Counted from the first letter of the stretch, positions 10,723 through 20,151 are shown. The stretch: 64,000 bases of DNA from Calidithermus chliarophilus DSM 9957 (GCF_000430045.1 NZ_KE387023.1:2715535-2779534); one strand, 5' to 3'. Notes: generated by a model from the sequence alone, not told the origin. Made by a program: numbers and translations.

Positions 10723-13047
10723 ATGGTTACCATCCTGACGGGTCCGCTCCACAGGTGCATGGCTGAGGTCATCCAGGAGATCGGCATTGGCACGGTGCGC
10801 CAGGGCGAGGACCGGACCGCCATCTGCATGGGCACACCCGCCCACGCCACCGACCCCGTCCTCCAGGCCAACGACTTCTCCCGCGCCGTCTACGCCACTC
10901 TGGGCAACGACCTCCTGGGCCAGGGGGCCGACCCGGGCTACGTCGTCAACACCCTCGAGCAGCACGCCGAGTTGCTGCCCAACCTCTGCCTGGTGCTGCT
11001 CCAGGCCCAGCACATGCCCGACCTGGTGCGGCGCCTGGTGGTCTCTAAGCGCTTGCGGGTCTACCTGCAGTTCGACCACCGCGACCAGGCCCCGCTGGAC
11101 CTTCCCCGGGTGCGCTACATCTCCTTCCAGGAGACGTCCTCCTTCAACCTCGAGGCCGCCGAGGACGACACCCTGGCCGGCGCCGTGCGGCGGCAACTCA
11201 ACAACGGCCGCGCCGACCGCGCGCTCGAGCTGCTGGTCAAGCGCGGCCCGGAGATGCTGCCGCTGTACCTCGACCAGATCGGCTGGGAACTGCTGGCCCA
11301 GGGGCTCTCCAAGTACCTCTACACCCACCTCAGCGCCCTGGGCGGCAGCCTGGCCGAAGACCCGGTGGTGCTGCGCTGGCGGCTGGCCTCGGGCATCGAG
11401 CTGGGCCGCCACACCGAGCTGATCCCGCGGGCCGAGCAGGTGCTGGCCCGCAGGGACGACCCCGAATTGCGGGCGTACCTGGGTTACGCCCTACACCTGC
11501 AAACCCATCCCGCCAGCATGGAGCACCTCGAGCGGGCGGTACTCACCCGGCAAACGGCGCTGACCCTCGCCCTCTATGGCTATATTCTGCAAGCCGGGCG
11601 CTTTGAAGAGAGCTTAAACGTACTGCAAACGGCGCTGACGAAAGCCGAAGCCGAGAATTTGGCCTACCTTCAGGCGCAAATTTCCCTCACCCTGGCACAG
11701 TCCCACTACTTGGCTTGTGAACCGCAGCAGGTGATCGGGTGGTGTGAGTGGGCTTTGAACGTGATGGAACGCCATCACCTCTCCAACGTGTGGCTACGGC
11801 TGTCGGTTCTTAACGAGATGGCCACGGCCCGGATGCTCTCGGGTGATACCGTAGGTTTAGAAGATCAGCTACGCAACGAGGCCCGTAGCCTTTCCGAGGC
11901 CAGTCCCCGCACCCGTAATCTGCTTACCTGGACCTTAGCCGAACTCCTGTACCTGCAGGGCCGATACGGTGAAGCCGTTGAGCTGATGGACCTGGTTTGG
12001 CAGAGGATTCAGCAGCGGGCGAGCTATGGGATGTTCGGCCTGAGCTACGTGCGCTGCCTGATCGAGCTGGGCCAGTGGGACAAGGCGCGGGCCGCTGCCG
12101 ACAAGGCCGTGACGCTCAACGAACCCAGCCCCCTGGTCTACCAGTGCCAGGCCCGGCTGGCCGCGGCCTACGTGAAGGTGCTGGACAACCCGGCGGGGGT
12201 CGCACTCGAGCTCAGGGACATCGGCGACGCCCTCGAGCGCATCGGCCAGCGGCCCTACAGCCTGCCCGCGCGCTGCCTCGAGGCCTACGCCTTGCTGAGG
12301 GCAGGGCGCAAGGCGGAGGCCGAACAGGTGCTCAACCGCATCCAGCCCATCATGCTGCGCTTCAACCCCAAGGCCTGGGAGCTGGTCGTGGGGCCTGAGC
12401 ACCGCTTCGGGTCGGTCTACCGGCTCCTGCAGGACAAGCCCAAGCCGCTGCACCTGCACTTCCTGGGCCAGATGAAGGCCTGGCTCAACGGGGCCCCTCT
12501 GACGCTGCACCTGCGGCAGGCCGAACTGCTCACGGCGCTGGTGCTCAACCCGCAGGGGCTGAGCTCGCGGGAACTGGCGGAGGCCGTCTACGGCGAAGAG
12601 GAGAACAACCGCCGCCTGAAGAGCTACATCCCGCACCTCAAGGCGGTGATCCCGCTGGACAGCGAGCCCTACCGCCTGACCCTCGAGGCGGAAGCCGACT
12701 TCGACCAGGTGCGCCGCCTGCTGGCCCGCGGCGACCTGCGCCAGGCGCTCAGCCTCTACCAGGGGCCGCTGCTGCCGGGCTCCGACGCCCCGCTCGTGGT
12801 GGAGGAACGGGCGGTGCTCGAGCGGGCCATCCGCGAGGCGGCCCTGAGCTCGCGCGACTTCGAGGCCTTGCTCCACCTCGCCTACGTGACCCGCGACGAC
12901 CTCGAGCTGTGGGACCTCGCCGTCGAACACCTGCCCAGAATTGACCCGCGGCGGGCCCTAGCTGTCGCCCGCCGCGAGTTGGTTCTCCAGGATTACGGCC
13001 TAGCCCCCGCCCGCTCCGCCGCCGCCATTGCCCGAGATGTCAGCTAG
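10723..13047 (+). CDS. TPR-rich transcriptional regulator with C-terminal winged helix (SARP-like)
   Basis: 774 residues. The N-terminal 180 residues are not recognised; residues about 200-560 read as helical TPR-type repeats; from about 575 (LHLHFLGQMKAWLNGAPLTL) there is an OmpR/SARP-type winged helix with the recognition part LSSRELAEAVYGEEE, followed by a short BTAD-like helical end. SARP proteins usually have this DNA-binding unit at the N-terminus, so the order is inverted. I chose the ATG at 10723, preceded by GAGGAGG; an in-frame GTG is at 10696. The middle of the gene (about 11490-12030) is clearly less GC-rich than the rest: I counted 52-55% over 11581-11700 against 73% over 12181-12240. 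Confidence 0.7.
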   Translation: MVTILTGPLHRCMAEVIQEIGIGTVRQGEDRTAICMGTPAHATDPVLQANDFSRAVYATLGNDLLGQGADPGYVVNTLEQHAELLPNLCLVLLQAQHMPDLVRRLVVSKRLRVYLQFDHRDQAPLDLPRVRYISFQETSSFNLEAAEDDTLAGAVRRQLNNGRADRALELLVKRGPEMLPLYLDQIGWELLAQGLSKYLYTHLSALGGSLAEDPVVLRWRLASGIELGRHTELIPRAEQVLARRDDPELRAYLGYALHLQTHPASMEHLERAVLTRQTALTLALYGYILQAGRFEESLNVLQTALTKAEAENLAYLQAQISLTLAQSHYLACEPQQVIGWCEWALNVMERHHLSNVWLRLSVLNEMATARMLSGDTVGLEDQLRNEARSLSEASPRTRNLLTWTLAELLYLQGRYGEAVELMDLVWQRIQQRASYGMFGLSYVRCLIELGQWDKARAAADKAVTLNEPSPLVYQCQARLAAAYVKVLDNPAGVALELRDIGDALERIGQRPYSLPARCLEAYALLRAGRKAEAEQVLNRIQPIMLRFNPKAWELVVGPEHRFGSVYRLLQDKPKPLHLHFLGQMKAWLNGAPLTLHLRQAELLTALVLNPQGLSSRELAEAVYGEEENNRRLKSYIPHLKAVIPLDSEPYRLTLEAEADFDQVRRLLARGDLRQALSLYQGPLLPGSDAPLVVEERAVLERAIREAALSSRDFEALLHLAYVTRDDLELWDLAVEHLPRIDPRRALAVARRELVLQDYGLAPARSAAAIARDVS

Positions 13048-13570
13048 AGCCATGGCCGCCATGCTGATTGAAGCCAACGCCACGAAGACCCGCGCGATGA
13101 GCTTTTTCATCCTCTTTTACCTCCTAACCTGACCTTAGCGGGGGGGTGTTCGCCTGCTGTTCAAACGGAAATGAGTGAAAATTGACGTCCTGGAGCGGGC
13201 TTTTCGGATTCAGGCCAGGAAGTTAGGAAAGGCGACTGGTAGGGGCGATGGAACCCCTGCCGCGTGCTGATGCCGATCCCGGCGGGCGTTTTAGGTGGCT
13301 CCGGCTCGAGGGGTATGAAAGTGCCGTGGCGGGTCTGCTGCCATCGCTGTTTCGCAAACTCACTGCGGCGCGGCTTAACCCTCATGATCGGTTTGACCGA
13401 GACGGGTATTCGCGGGAATCCCTCTGGGAGGAACGTGAAGACCGCTTAAGCTTTGGGCCCGGGTTCCCGGGGCCAGGACTGGCGCAGGGACCGGCGCTAT
13501 GCCCTGGCACAGGACAGCCAGGACGAACAGCGGCGCTGGTTTGGTTCTGATATGTTGGGGGCAGCAACAC
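13048..13570. other. 523-base gap without a supported gene
   Basis: Between the two TPR regulators. Short open frames exist on both strands (for example 13052-13135, 13264-13449) but none has a ribosome binding site, a recognisable domain or convincing codon use. The stretch near 13110-13190 is AT-richer and may hold promoter DNA or the remnant of a gene. Confidence 0.5.
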
Positions 13571-16474
13571 ATGAGCGTACGCGTCTGTCTCCTGGGTGTG
13601 CCTCGCTTCGAGCGAGGGGAAACGGTGATCGCATTGCCCCGGGAGCGCCCGCTGTGGCTGCTGGGCTACCTGGCCGCCCAGGAGGACTGGGTGAGCCGCG
13701 AGGAGCTCGTGGGGCTGTTCTGGCCGGAGGTCGAGCCCGCCTCGGCCCGCAACAACCTGCGCCAGTTGTTGCACCGGGTGCGCCAGATGGACGGGGTGGA
13801 GGGCCTCGAGGCCGACGCGGGCGGGGTGCGCTGGCTGGCCGAGCTCGACGTGCGGCTCTTCCGGCAGGCCCTGGCCCGCGGGCAGTGGGCCCGGGCGGTG
13901 GAGCTCTACGGCGGGCCTTTCCTCGAGGGGGTGAGGGTCTACGGCCTGCCCGGGCTCGAGGACTGGCTCGAGGCCGAGCGCGCCGACCTCGAGACCGCCT
14001 GGGGCGACGCGCTGCTGAGCCAGGCGGCCGAGTCCCAGCCCTCGCAGGAACTGCTGGGGCGGCTCGAGCGCCTGCTGGAGCGCGACCCCTTCAACGAGCG
14101 GGCCGTGCAGGCCTTCCTCCAGCACGCGGTGGCGCTGGGAGAGGCCGGGCGGGCCCGCGAGCTGTACGCCGCTTTTGCCCGGCGGCTGGCGGGGGAGATG
14201 GGCCTCGAGCCCGACCCCGCCACCCGGCGCCTGGTCGAGGAACTCGGCCGCCCCGCCCCGCCCCCGCAGGCCCCGGCCTACCCCGTGCTGCACAACCTGC
14301 CGACCCGCCTGACCACCTTCATCGGGCGGGAGGAGGAGCTGAGCCTGGTCAACCGGCGGCTCGAGGCCGGCGAGCGCCTGATCACCCTGGCCGGGCCGGG
14401 CGGCATGGGCAAGACCCGCCTGGCGCTCAGCGTGGCCGAGAGCCAGCTCGGGGCCTTCGCCGACGGGGTGTGGTTCGTGGCGCTGGCCCCGCTGTCGCAC
14501 AGCGCGTTGATCGTCCCGGCGGTCGCCGAAACCCTCGGCCTCAGCCTGGCCCGCGCCGCCGACCCCAAGGCCAAGCTGCTCGAGCACCTGCGCGGGCGGG
14601 AGATGCTGCTGGTGCTCGACAACTTCGAGCACCTCGTGGACGGGGCCGCCCTGGTGGCGGAACTGCTCAACGAGGCCCCCCAGCTACGGGCACTGGTCAC
14701 CTCGCGCGAGCGGCTGCGCCTGCAGGCGGAGTGGGTGCTCGACCTCCAGGGCCTGGGCTACCCGCCCGGCTACGACCTCGAGGCCGTGCGGCGCTCGAGC
14801 GCCGTGCGCCTGTTCGTGGAGCGGGCCAACCGGGCGTGGCCGCAGTTCGCCCTCACGCCCGAGGTGGCCCCGGCGGTGCTGCGCGTGTGCCAGTTGGTGC
14901 AGGGGCTGCCGCTGGGCCTCGAGCTCGCCGCCGCCTGGGTCTCGGCCTTCACCCCGCAGGACATCGTGGCCGAGCTCGAGCGCAGCCTGGGCGTGCTCGA
15001 GGCGCCCGCCCCCGACCTGCCCGAGCGCCACCGCTCCCTGCGGGCCATCTTCGAGCACTCCTGGCAGCGCCTCACCCCCGAGCAGCAGCAGGCCCTGACC
15101 CGCCTCACCGTCTTCCGGGGCGGCTTCGACCGGCAGGCCGCGCTCAAGGTCGCGGGCGTCGGCCCGCTGGTCCTGCTGTCCCTGGCCGACAAGTCGCTGC
15201 TGCGCCGCACCCCGAGCGGGCGCTTCGAGCTGCACGAGGTGATCCGGCAGCAGGCGCACGAGCAGGCCGGGACGGGCGAGGCTTTGGCGGCCGTCCGGCA
15301 GGCCCACGCCGAGCACTACCTGGCCCTGGCCGAGGAGGCCGGTGCCTACCTGCGCGGCCCGGAGGAGGCTCACTGGCTCGAGCGCCTGGCCCTCGAGCAC
15401 GACAACCTGCGGACCGCGCTGGAGTGGGCGGTGTCGCGGCGAGACGCCGTCCTGGCGCTGCGGCTGGCGACGTCCATGCACCACTTCTGGTACGTGCGGG
15501 GCCACCACCGCGAGGGCAAGACCTGGCTCGAGCGCGCCCTCGGCCTGCCCTTGCAGGACGTCTCCCCGCACCTGCACGCCAAAGCCCTGGGCGCCCTAGC
15601 CGAGCGGGCCAAGGACCAGGGCGACTACGCCCAGGCCCTACAGGCCCAGCAGGAAGCCCTCGACCTCTGGCACCGCCTGGAGGACCGGGGCGAGGTCGCG
15701 GGCGCTTTGCACAGCCTGGGGACCATCGTCCGCGAGCAGGGCAATTTCGACCAGGCCCTGGCCTACTTCGAGGAGAGCCTGCGCCTGCGGCGCGAGCTCG
15801 ACGACCGCTACGGCGTCGCCACCACCCTCAACGACATCGGCGTGGTCTACGGCTACCGCGGCCAGCTCGAGGCGTCGCGGCCCTATTTCGAGGAGAGCCT
15901 GGCCCGCAAGCGCGAGCTCGGGGACCGGCGGGGCGTCGCCTACGCCCTGGGCAACCTCGGCCAGGTGCTCTCGGAACTCGGCGAGCCCGCCCGGGCTCGA
16001 GCCCTCACCGAGGAGAGCCTCGCCATCAAGCGCGAGCTCGGCGACCAGCAGGGCATCGCGGTGTCGCTGGTCAACCTCGCCATCCTGGCCTTAAAGCAGG
16101 AGGATCTGGAGGAGGCGCGGGACTACCTCGAGGAGGGCCTGCGCATCTTCTACGCCCTCGAACGCCGCTGGAGCATCGGCGTGGTGCTGGCCTCCTTCGT
16201 CGAGCTCGCCCTGCGGCTGGGCCAGTTCGAGCGGGCCACGCGGCTGATGGGCGCGGTCTACGGCCTCACCGAAGCCATGGGCCTGGCCGAGCCGCCGGTG
16301 AGCCCGGAGAACGTCGAGCGCTACCTCGCCGCGGGCCGCCAGCACCTCGAGCCCCAGACCTTCGAGCGGGCGCTGGCCCAGGGCAGGGACATGAGCCTCG
16401 AGCAGATCGTGGCCTACGCCCTGCAGCGGCCGGAGGCGGGGGCGGAGTCGGCATTAAGGAGCCAGTCCGGCTAA
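13571..16474 (+). CDS. AfsR/SARP-type regulator: winged helix-BTAD-NB-ARC-TPR
   Basis: 967 residues. Order: winged-helix DNA-binding unit (about 1-90, VRVCLLGVPRFERGE), BTAD helical domain (about 95-245, ending RLAGEMGLEPDPATRRLV), STAND/NB-ARC ATPase from about 255 with P-loop GPGGMGKTRLA near 275 and Walker B LLVLDNFEHL, then TPR repeats (about 680-930) in which the phrase Y/R-x-x-EESL-x-x-RELGD recurs three times. This is the layout of large signal-integrating activators in which ligand binding to the TPR part drives ATP-dependent oligomerisation. I chose the ATG at 13571 because the frame upstream (from 13499) is not coding-like. It lies directly upstream of the toxin-like lipoprotein gene. 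Confidence 0.82.
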   Translation: MSVRVCLLGVPRFERGETVIALPRERPLWLLGYLAAQEDWVSREELVGLFWPEVEPASARNNLRQLLHRVRQMDGVEGLEADAGGVRWLAELDVRLFRQALARGQWARAVELYGGPFLEGVRVYGLPGLEDWLEAERADLETAWGDALLSQAAESQPSQELLGRLERLLERDPFNERAVQAFLQHAVALGEAGRARELYAAFARRLAGEMGLEPDPATRRLVEELGRPAPPPQAPAYPVLHNLPTRLTTFIGREEELSLVNRRLEAGERLITLAGPGGMGKTRLALSVAESQLGAFADGVWFVALAPLSHSALIVPAVAETLGLSLARAADPKAKLLEHLRGREMLLVLDNFEHLVDGAALVAELLNEAPQLRALVTSRERLRLQAEWVLDLQGLGYPPGYDLEAVRRSSAVRLFVERANRAWPQFALTPEVAPAVLRVCQLVQGLPLGLELAAAWVSAFTPQDIVAELERSLGVLEAPAPDLPERHRSLRAIFEHSWQRLTPEQQQALTRLTVFRGGFDRQAALKVAGVGPLVLLSLADKSLLRRTPSGRFELHEVIRQQAHEQAGTGEALAAVRQAHAEHYLALAEEAGAYLRGPEEAHWLERLALEHDNLRTALEWAVSRRDAVLALRLATSMHHFWYVRGHHREGKTWLERALGLPLQDVSPHLHAKALGALAERAKDQGDYAQALQAQQEALDLWHRLEDRGEVAGALHSLGTIVREQGNFDQALAYFEESLRLRRELDDRYGVATTLNDIGVVYGYRGQLEASRPYFEESLARKRELGDRRGVAYALGNLGQVLSELGEPARARALTEESLAIKRELGDQQGIAVSLVNLAILALKQEDLEEARDYLEEGLRIFYALERRWSIGVVLASFVELALRLGQFERATRLMGAVYGLTEAMGLAEPPVSPENVERYLAAGRQHLEPQTFERALAQGRDMSLEQIVAYALQRPEAGAESALRSQSG

Positions 16475-16495
16475 GCCGGGGGGAAGGGGCGACCC

Positions 16496-16519
16496 GTGGG
16501 GTGCGCTTGCGCACCCCAC
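16496..16519 (+). terminator. Hairpin after the AfsR-type regulator
   Basis: Perfect 11-bp inverted repeat GTGGGGTGCGC / GCGCACCCCAC separated by two bases, 22 bases after the stop codon, followed by CTGTTACTTTTACG. The T-richness is weak, so termination efficiency is uncertain. Confidence 0.55.
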
Positions 16520-16587
16520 CTGTTACTTTTACGTGCCGCACGCCCTTTAGGCCCTCACCAAGGGGTGGCTCGAGGCCGTATAATACC

Positions 16588-16645
16588 GGATTCAAAAAGA
16601 TAATCACCCAAACCAAAGACCTTCAGAGGCTATCTTTTTGAATCC
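16588..16645. promoter_or_regulatory. 15-bp perfect inverted repeat in the lipoprotein upstream region
   Basis: GGATTCAAAAAGATA (16588-16602) and its exact complement (16631-16645) flank a 28-base AT-rich spacer. A TATAAT box at 16579-16584 lies just before the left arm. The repeat is much more AT-rich than its surroundings and could be an operator pair for the AfsR-type regulator, or a stem-loop in the leader RNA. Confidence 0.5.
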
Positions 16646-16697
16646 TAGAGCACACCCCTCCCTGACGGTCGGCGAAGAAAGCGTATCCCTTCGGTCG

Positions 16698-16758
16698 GGT
16701 CAGTTCGTCCCCATTCGGGAACGAACTGACCGAATCTGGTATAACGCCGTATAACGCC
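16698..16758 (+). promoter_or_regulatory. Stem-loop/operator and repeated TATAACGCC boxes before the lipoprotein
   Basis: GGTCAGTTCGT (16698-16708) and its exact complement (16721-16731) form an 11-bp hairpin. Nine bases later TATAACGCC occurs twice in direct repeat (16740-16748 and 16750-16758); either could serve as a -10 element for the gene starting at 16801. The hairpin lies where a -35 region or an operator would be expected. Confidence 0.45.
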
Positions 16759-16800
16759 CGCCTCCTACCCTTGCCTCAGACCGAGCAGGAGGAGGCATAT

Positions 16801-19800
16801 ATGGCAGGCAAACCCCAACCTATCCGTGTGATCTGGGCCTTCCTGGCCCTCGCAGCCCTGGCGGGCTGCGCTCAGCAGGCGGCAGACCCCGCCCCCAAAC
16901 TGGTGGCCGTGGCCTCCACCGGCCCCACCACGGTGGAGGTGACGTTCAGCGAGGCCGTCGAGGCCGGGGCCACCACCGCGGCCAACTACGCCATCACCCC
17001 GAGCCTGGCGGTGACCCAGGCCGTGCTGGACGCGCAGAAAACCAAGGTGACGCTCACCACCGCGCCCCAGAGCGCCGTCCAGTACACCCTCAAGGTCGCG
17101 GGGGTCCAGGACGCCAAGGGCAACCCCATCGACCCGGCCGCCGACAGCAAGACCTTCACCGGCACCGCGCCCGCCGCGGGCGACAGCGACGGGGACGGGC
17201 TCCTCGACGCCGACGAGGTGAGCGGGTGGGAGGTGCAGGTCAAGCAAGGCGACGGAAGCTTCGCCAAGCGCGCCGTGACCAGCGACCCGGCCAAGCCCGA
17301 CACCGACGGCGACGGCCTGAACGACAAGGAGGAGCGCTCCAACTTCACCGACCCGCGCAGCACCGACACCGACCAGGACGGCCTGGCCGACTTCGACGAG
17401 CTCAAGAAGTGGGCCAGCTCGCCCGCCGACGTCGACTCCGACGGCGACGCCAAGGGCAACTCCTCGCTCTTCGACGGCAACGAGATCAAGCTGCACGGCA
17501 CCTCGCCTACCCTCGCCGACACCGACGGCGACAAGATCAGCGACTACGACGAGATCATCGTGCGCGGCGGGGTGTACAACCCGCTCATCGCCAACGTGCC
17601 CCAGCTCGAGCTCTCCCTCGAGGGCACCACCGACCTCAGCGTCAACGTCAAGCTCACCAGCAACAACACCGTCGTCAGCACCAAGTCGGCCTCGCTCTCC
17701 CAGGGAACTTCCACCAGCACCTCCAGCACCGACAGCCAGACCCGCCGCGTCGAGGGCAGCGTGAGCGCGACGGTGGGGGCTGAGATCAGCGCCGGGACCG
17801 ACGGCGTCGGCACCACGCTCAGCGCCTCGGTGACGGTGAGCGCCGGCTTCTCCAACGAGAACACCCGCAGCTACACCCAAGACTCCAGCCGCTCCTCGCA
17901 GCAGACCCGTGAGGAGGCCCTCTCGGAGGGCAGCGAGTCCGGAAAAACCATCGACGACGGGCGCATCGGCGTGGGGTTGCGGGTCAAGAACGCCGGGGAC
18001 GTGAGCTTCAAGCTCGAGGACCTCGTGATCACCGCGCTCTTCCGTGACCCGAACGACCCCACCAAGTTCAAGACCATCACCAGCCTCACCCCGGCCATCC
18101 CCGCCGGCGGCGTCACCCTCGCCAGCAACAACCAGACCGGCGTGCTCGACGCCCGCAACGTCGCCATCCCCGCCGACCAGGCGCTGGAGATCATGGCCCA
18201 CCCCAACAACCTCTTCTTCCAGTTCAGCACCTACAACCTCACCGACCAGGAGGGGCGCAACTTCGAGTTCCTCAAGGAGGTCACCCTGGCCCAGACCGCG
18301 CTGGTGGTCATTGACTACGGCAACGGCCACGTCACCCGCGCCCGCGTCGCCACCAACGTCGAGCGCCAGGGCGGCAAGATCGTGGGCGTCAGCATGAAGA
18401 AGGTGCTCGACGACATCCTCGAGCTCCCCTTCGCCACCCAGGCCAAGCCGGACGGAACCAGGGTGCTCACCAGCCTCTTCGACAAGCAGGCCGGCGCCAA
18501 CGTCGCCCGCAACTCCCAGCAGCGCGCCCTGTGGGCGGTGGTCGGCTCCTCGAACCTGAGCATCCCCGCGGGCACCCACTTCGAGGACATCCTGCTCAAG
18601 CCCGGCACCGAGATCCACATCCTCTACGTGCAGGACCGCGACGACGACGGCCTCTTCGCCAGCGAGGAGTACTTCTACGGCACCCGCGACGACGTGCCCG
18701 ACTCCGACGGCGACGGGCTGAAGGACGGGCTCGAGGTCAAGCAGGGCTGGACGGTGGCCGTGGTGGGCAAGGCCCCGCGCAAGGTCTTCTCCAACCCCAC
18801 CGTGGCCGACTTCGACTCCGACGGCCTGAACGACAGCCAGGAGGAAGCCAAGGGCACCGACCCCTTCAAGGCCGACACCGACAGCGACACCACCGCCGAC
18901 GACAAGGACCCCGCCCCCCTCGACCCCAGCGTCACCGGCAACCGCCCGCCCGTGATCGACAGCTTCAGCGCGAGCATCTCGGGTTTCGTGGCGACTGTGA
19001 CCGCCAGCGTGAGCGACCCCGACGCCAACTTGAGCAAGGTCGAGATCGACTGGGGCGACGGCTCGGCCAAGACCACCCTCACCAGCAACTTCGCCGCCAT
19101 CAACACCACCCACAAGTACGGCTCCGCGGGGACCTACACCGTCAGGCTCACCGCCACCGACGCCTCCGGCGTGAGCGTCAGCCAGCAGGGCAGCGTGCAG
19201 GCCAGCATCCCTAGGGACGGGCTGCTCGGGGAGTACCTCTTCAGCAACAGCGCCCTCGACACCAGCGGCAACAACAAGAACGGCTCGATCAGCACCGTGG
19301 CCTGCGTGCAACCCGCCGCCAACCGCAACGGCCTGGCGAGCAGGGCCTACGAGTTCAACAACGGCTCCGGCGCGGGCTGCGGCGACAGCAACGGCGTCTA
19401 CGGCCTCATCAGCACGGCCAACCTGGGGCAGGGCGGCAGCTTCAGCTACAGCGTCTGGGTCCGCCCCCTCACCAACAACGACCAGTGGATCCTGGGCCAG
19501 AACAGCAGCAACGGCTCCCAGCCCTGGGCGGCCCTGGTGGTCGGCAACCCCAGCGCCCTGGGCGGCACCAGTAACCGGGTTTCGTTCGTCCTCACCGGCT
19601 CCGGCCCCGCCCTCACCGTCGTCGACAACGCCAACGTGTCCACCAGCGCCTGGGCGCACTACGTGGTCACCGTCTCGAGCAGCGGCGGCCAGACCACCGT
19701 GAAGCTCTACCGCAACGGCGCCCAGGTCGCCACCGCCAGCGGGGCCGGGAGCTACGCGAACCCCTCGAGCACCAACAACTTCCTCATGGGCAACGCCGCG

Positions 19801-19911
19801 CTCAACAACACCAACGCGGTCTTCCGGGGCCTCATGGACGACGTGCGGGTCTACAACCGCGCCCTGAGCGACGGCGAGGTCCAGGCCCTCTTCAGCGACA
19901 CCGGCAACTGA
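16801..19911 (+). CDS. Protective-antigen-like (binary toxin B) lipoprotein with PKD and LamG domains
   Basis: 1036 residues, with a strong Shine-Dalgarno AGGAGGAGG before the ATG at 16801. Lipobox LAGC, Cys 23. Order: SbsA-type Ig-like domain (about 32-115); calcium-binding thrombospondin-3-like DxDxDG repeats (about 127-260, e.g. DTDGDGLNDKEE); a region (about 280-600) that matches the pore and heptamerisation domains of anthrax protective antigen in order and local wording: TDSQTR near 310, VTVSAGFSNEN near 343-353, a conserved TYN segment, a VSMKKVLDDIL helix and an LKPGTEIHILYVQDRDDDG strand; a second DxDxDG cluster (about 612-705); PKD domain (about 715-800); C-terminal LamG/concanavalin fold (about 804-1036). 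Protective antigen carries TDSQTR and SVSAGFSN at matching places. Likely surface-anchored and calcium-dependent; pore formation is inference. No A-component gene is adjacent. Confidence 0.72.
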   Translation: MAGKPQPIRVIWAFLALAALAGCAQQAADPAPKLVAVASTGPTTVEVTFSEAVEAGATTAANYAITPSLAVTQAVLDAQKTKVTLTTAPQSAVQYTLKVAGVQDAKGNPIDPAADSKTFTGTAPAAGDSDGDGLLDADEVSGWEVQVKQGDGSFAKRAVTSDPAKPDTDGDGLNDKEERSNFTDPRSTDTDQDGLADFDELKKWASSPADVDSDGDAKGNSSLFDGNEIKLHGTSPTLADTDGDKISDYDEIIVRGGVYNPLIANVPQLELSLEGTTDLSVNVKLTSNNTVVSTKSASLSQGTSTSTSSTDSQTRRVEGSVSATVGAEISAGTDGVGTTLSASVTVSAGFSNENTRSYTQDSSRSSQQTREEALSEGSESGKTIDDGRIGVGLRVKNAGDVSFKLEDLVITALFRDPNDPTKFKTITSLTPAIPAGGVTLASNNQTGVLDARNVAIPADQALEIMAHPNNLFFQFSTYNLTDQEGRNFEFLKEVTLAQTALVVIDYGNGHVTRARVATNVERQGGKIVGVSMKKVLDDILELPFATQAKPDGTRVLTSLFDKQAGANVARNSQQRALWAVVGSSNLSIPAGTHFEDILLKPGTEIHILYVQDRDDDGLFASEEYFYGTRDDVPDSDGDGLKDGLEVKQGWTVAVVGKAPRKVFSNPTVADFDSDGLNDSQEEAKGTDPFKADTDSDTTADDKDPAPLDPSVTGNRPPVIDSFSASISGFVATVTASVSDPDANLSKVEIDWGDGSAKTTLTSNFAAINTTHKYGSAGTYTVRLTATDASGVSVSQQGSVQASIPRDGLLGEYLFSNSALDTSGNNKNGSISTVACVQPAANRNGLASRAYEFNNGSGAGCGDSNGVYGLISTANLGQGGSFSYSVWVRPLTNNDQWILGQNSSNGSQPWAALVVGNPSALGGTSNRVSFVLTGSGPALTVVDNANVSTSAWAHYVVTVSSSGGQTTVKLYRNGAQVATASGAGSYANPSSTNNFLMGNAALNNTNAVFRGLMDDVRVYNRALSDGEVQALFSDTGN

Positions 19912-19926
19912 GGCCGCCTCCATGCG

Positions 19927-19958
19927 AATCCCCCGCCCTGGGTGGGCGGGGGATTTTA
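19927..19958 (+). terminator. Intrinsic terminator of the lipoprotein gene
   Basis: 12-bp stem AATCCCCCGCCC / GGGCGGGGGATT with a five-base loop, followed by TTAT, 15 bases after the stop codon. Confidence 0.85.
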
Positions 19959-19967
19959 TCGTGCTGC

Positions 19968-20059
<92 letters not shown>

Positions 20060-20138
20060 AGGCGCAGCACCAATGAATGTAGCACACCGCCGGGGGTGTG
20101 TCTAGCGCACGGTTCTCTCACCGAGGGGCAGGGCGGGT

Positions 20139-20144
20139 TAGACT
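20139..20144 (+). promoter_or_regulatory. -10 element TAGACT, leaderless start
   Basis: TAGACT lies 7 bases before the ATG at 20152 of the PIG-L deacetylase gene. Confidence 0.5.
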
Positions 20145-20151
20145 GCGCCCT

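Noticed and set aside
13161..13550. Genes in the gap between the TPR regulators
   Set aside because: Overlapping short frames on both strands without ribosome binding sites, domains or consistent codon use.
16601..16645. Intrinsic terminator at the GGATTCAAAAAGATA inverted repeat
   Set aside because: The T-rich stretch is within the stem, not after it, and no GC-rich hairpin precedes it; an operator or leader structure fits better.
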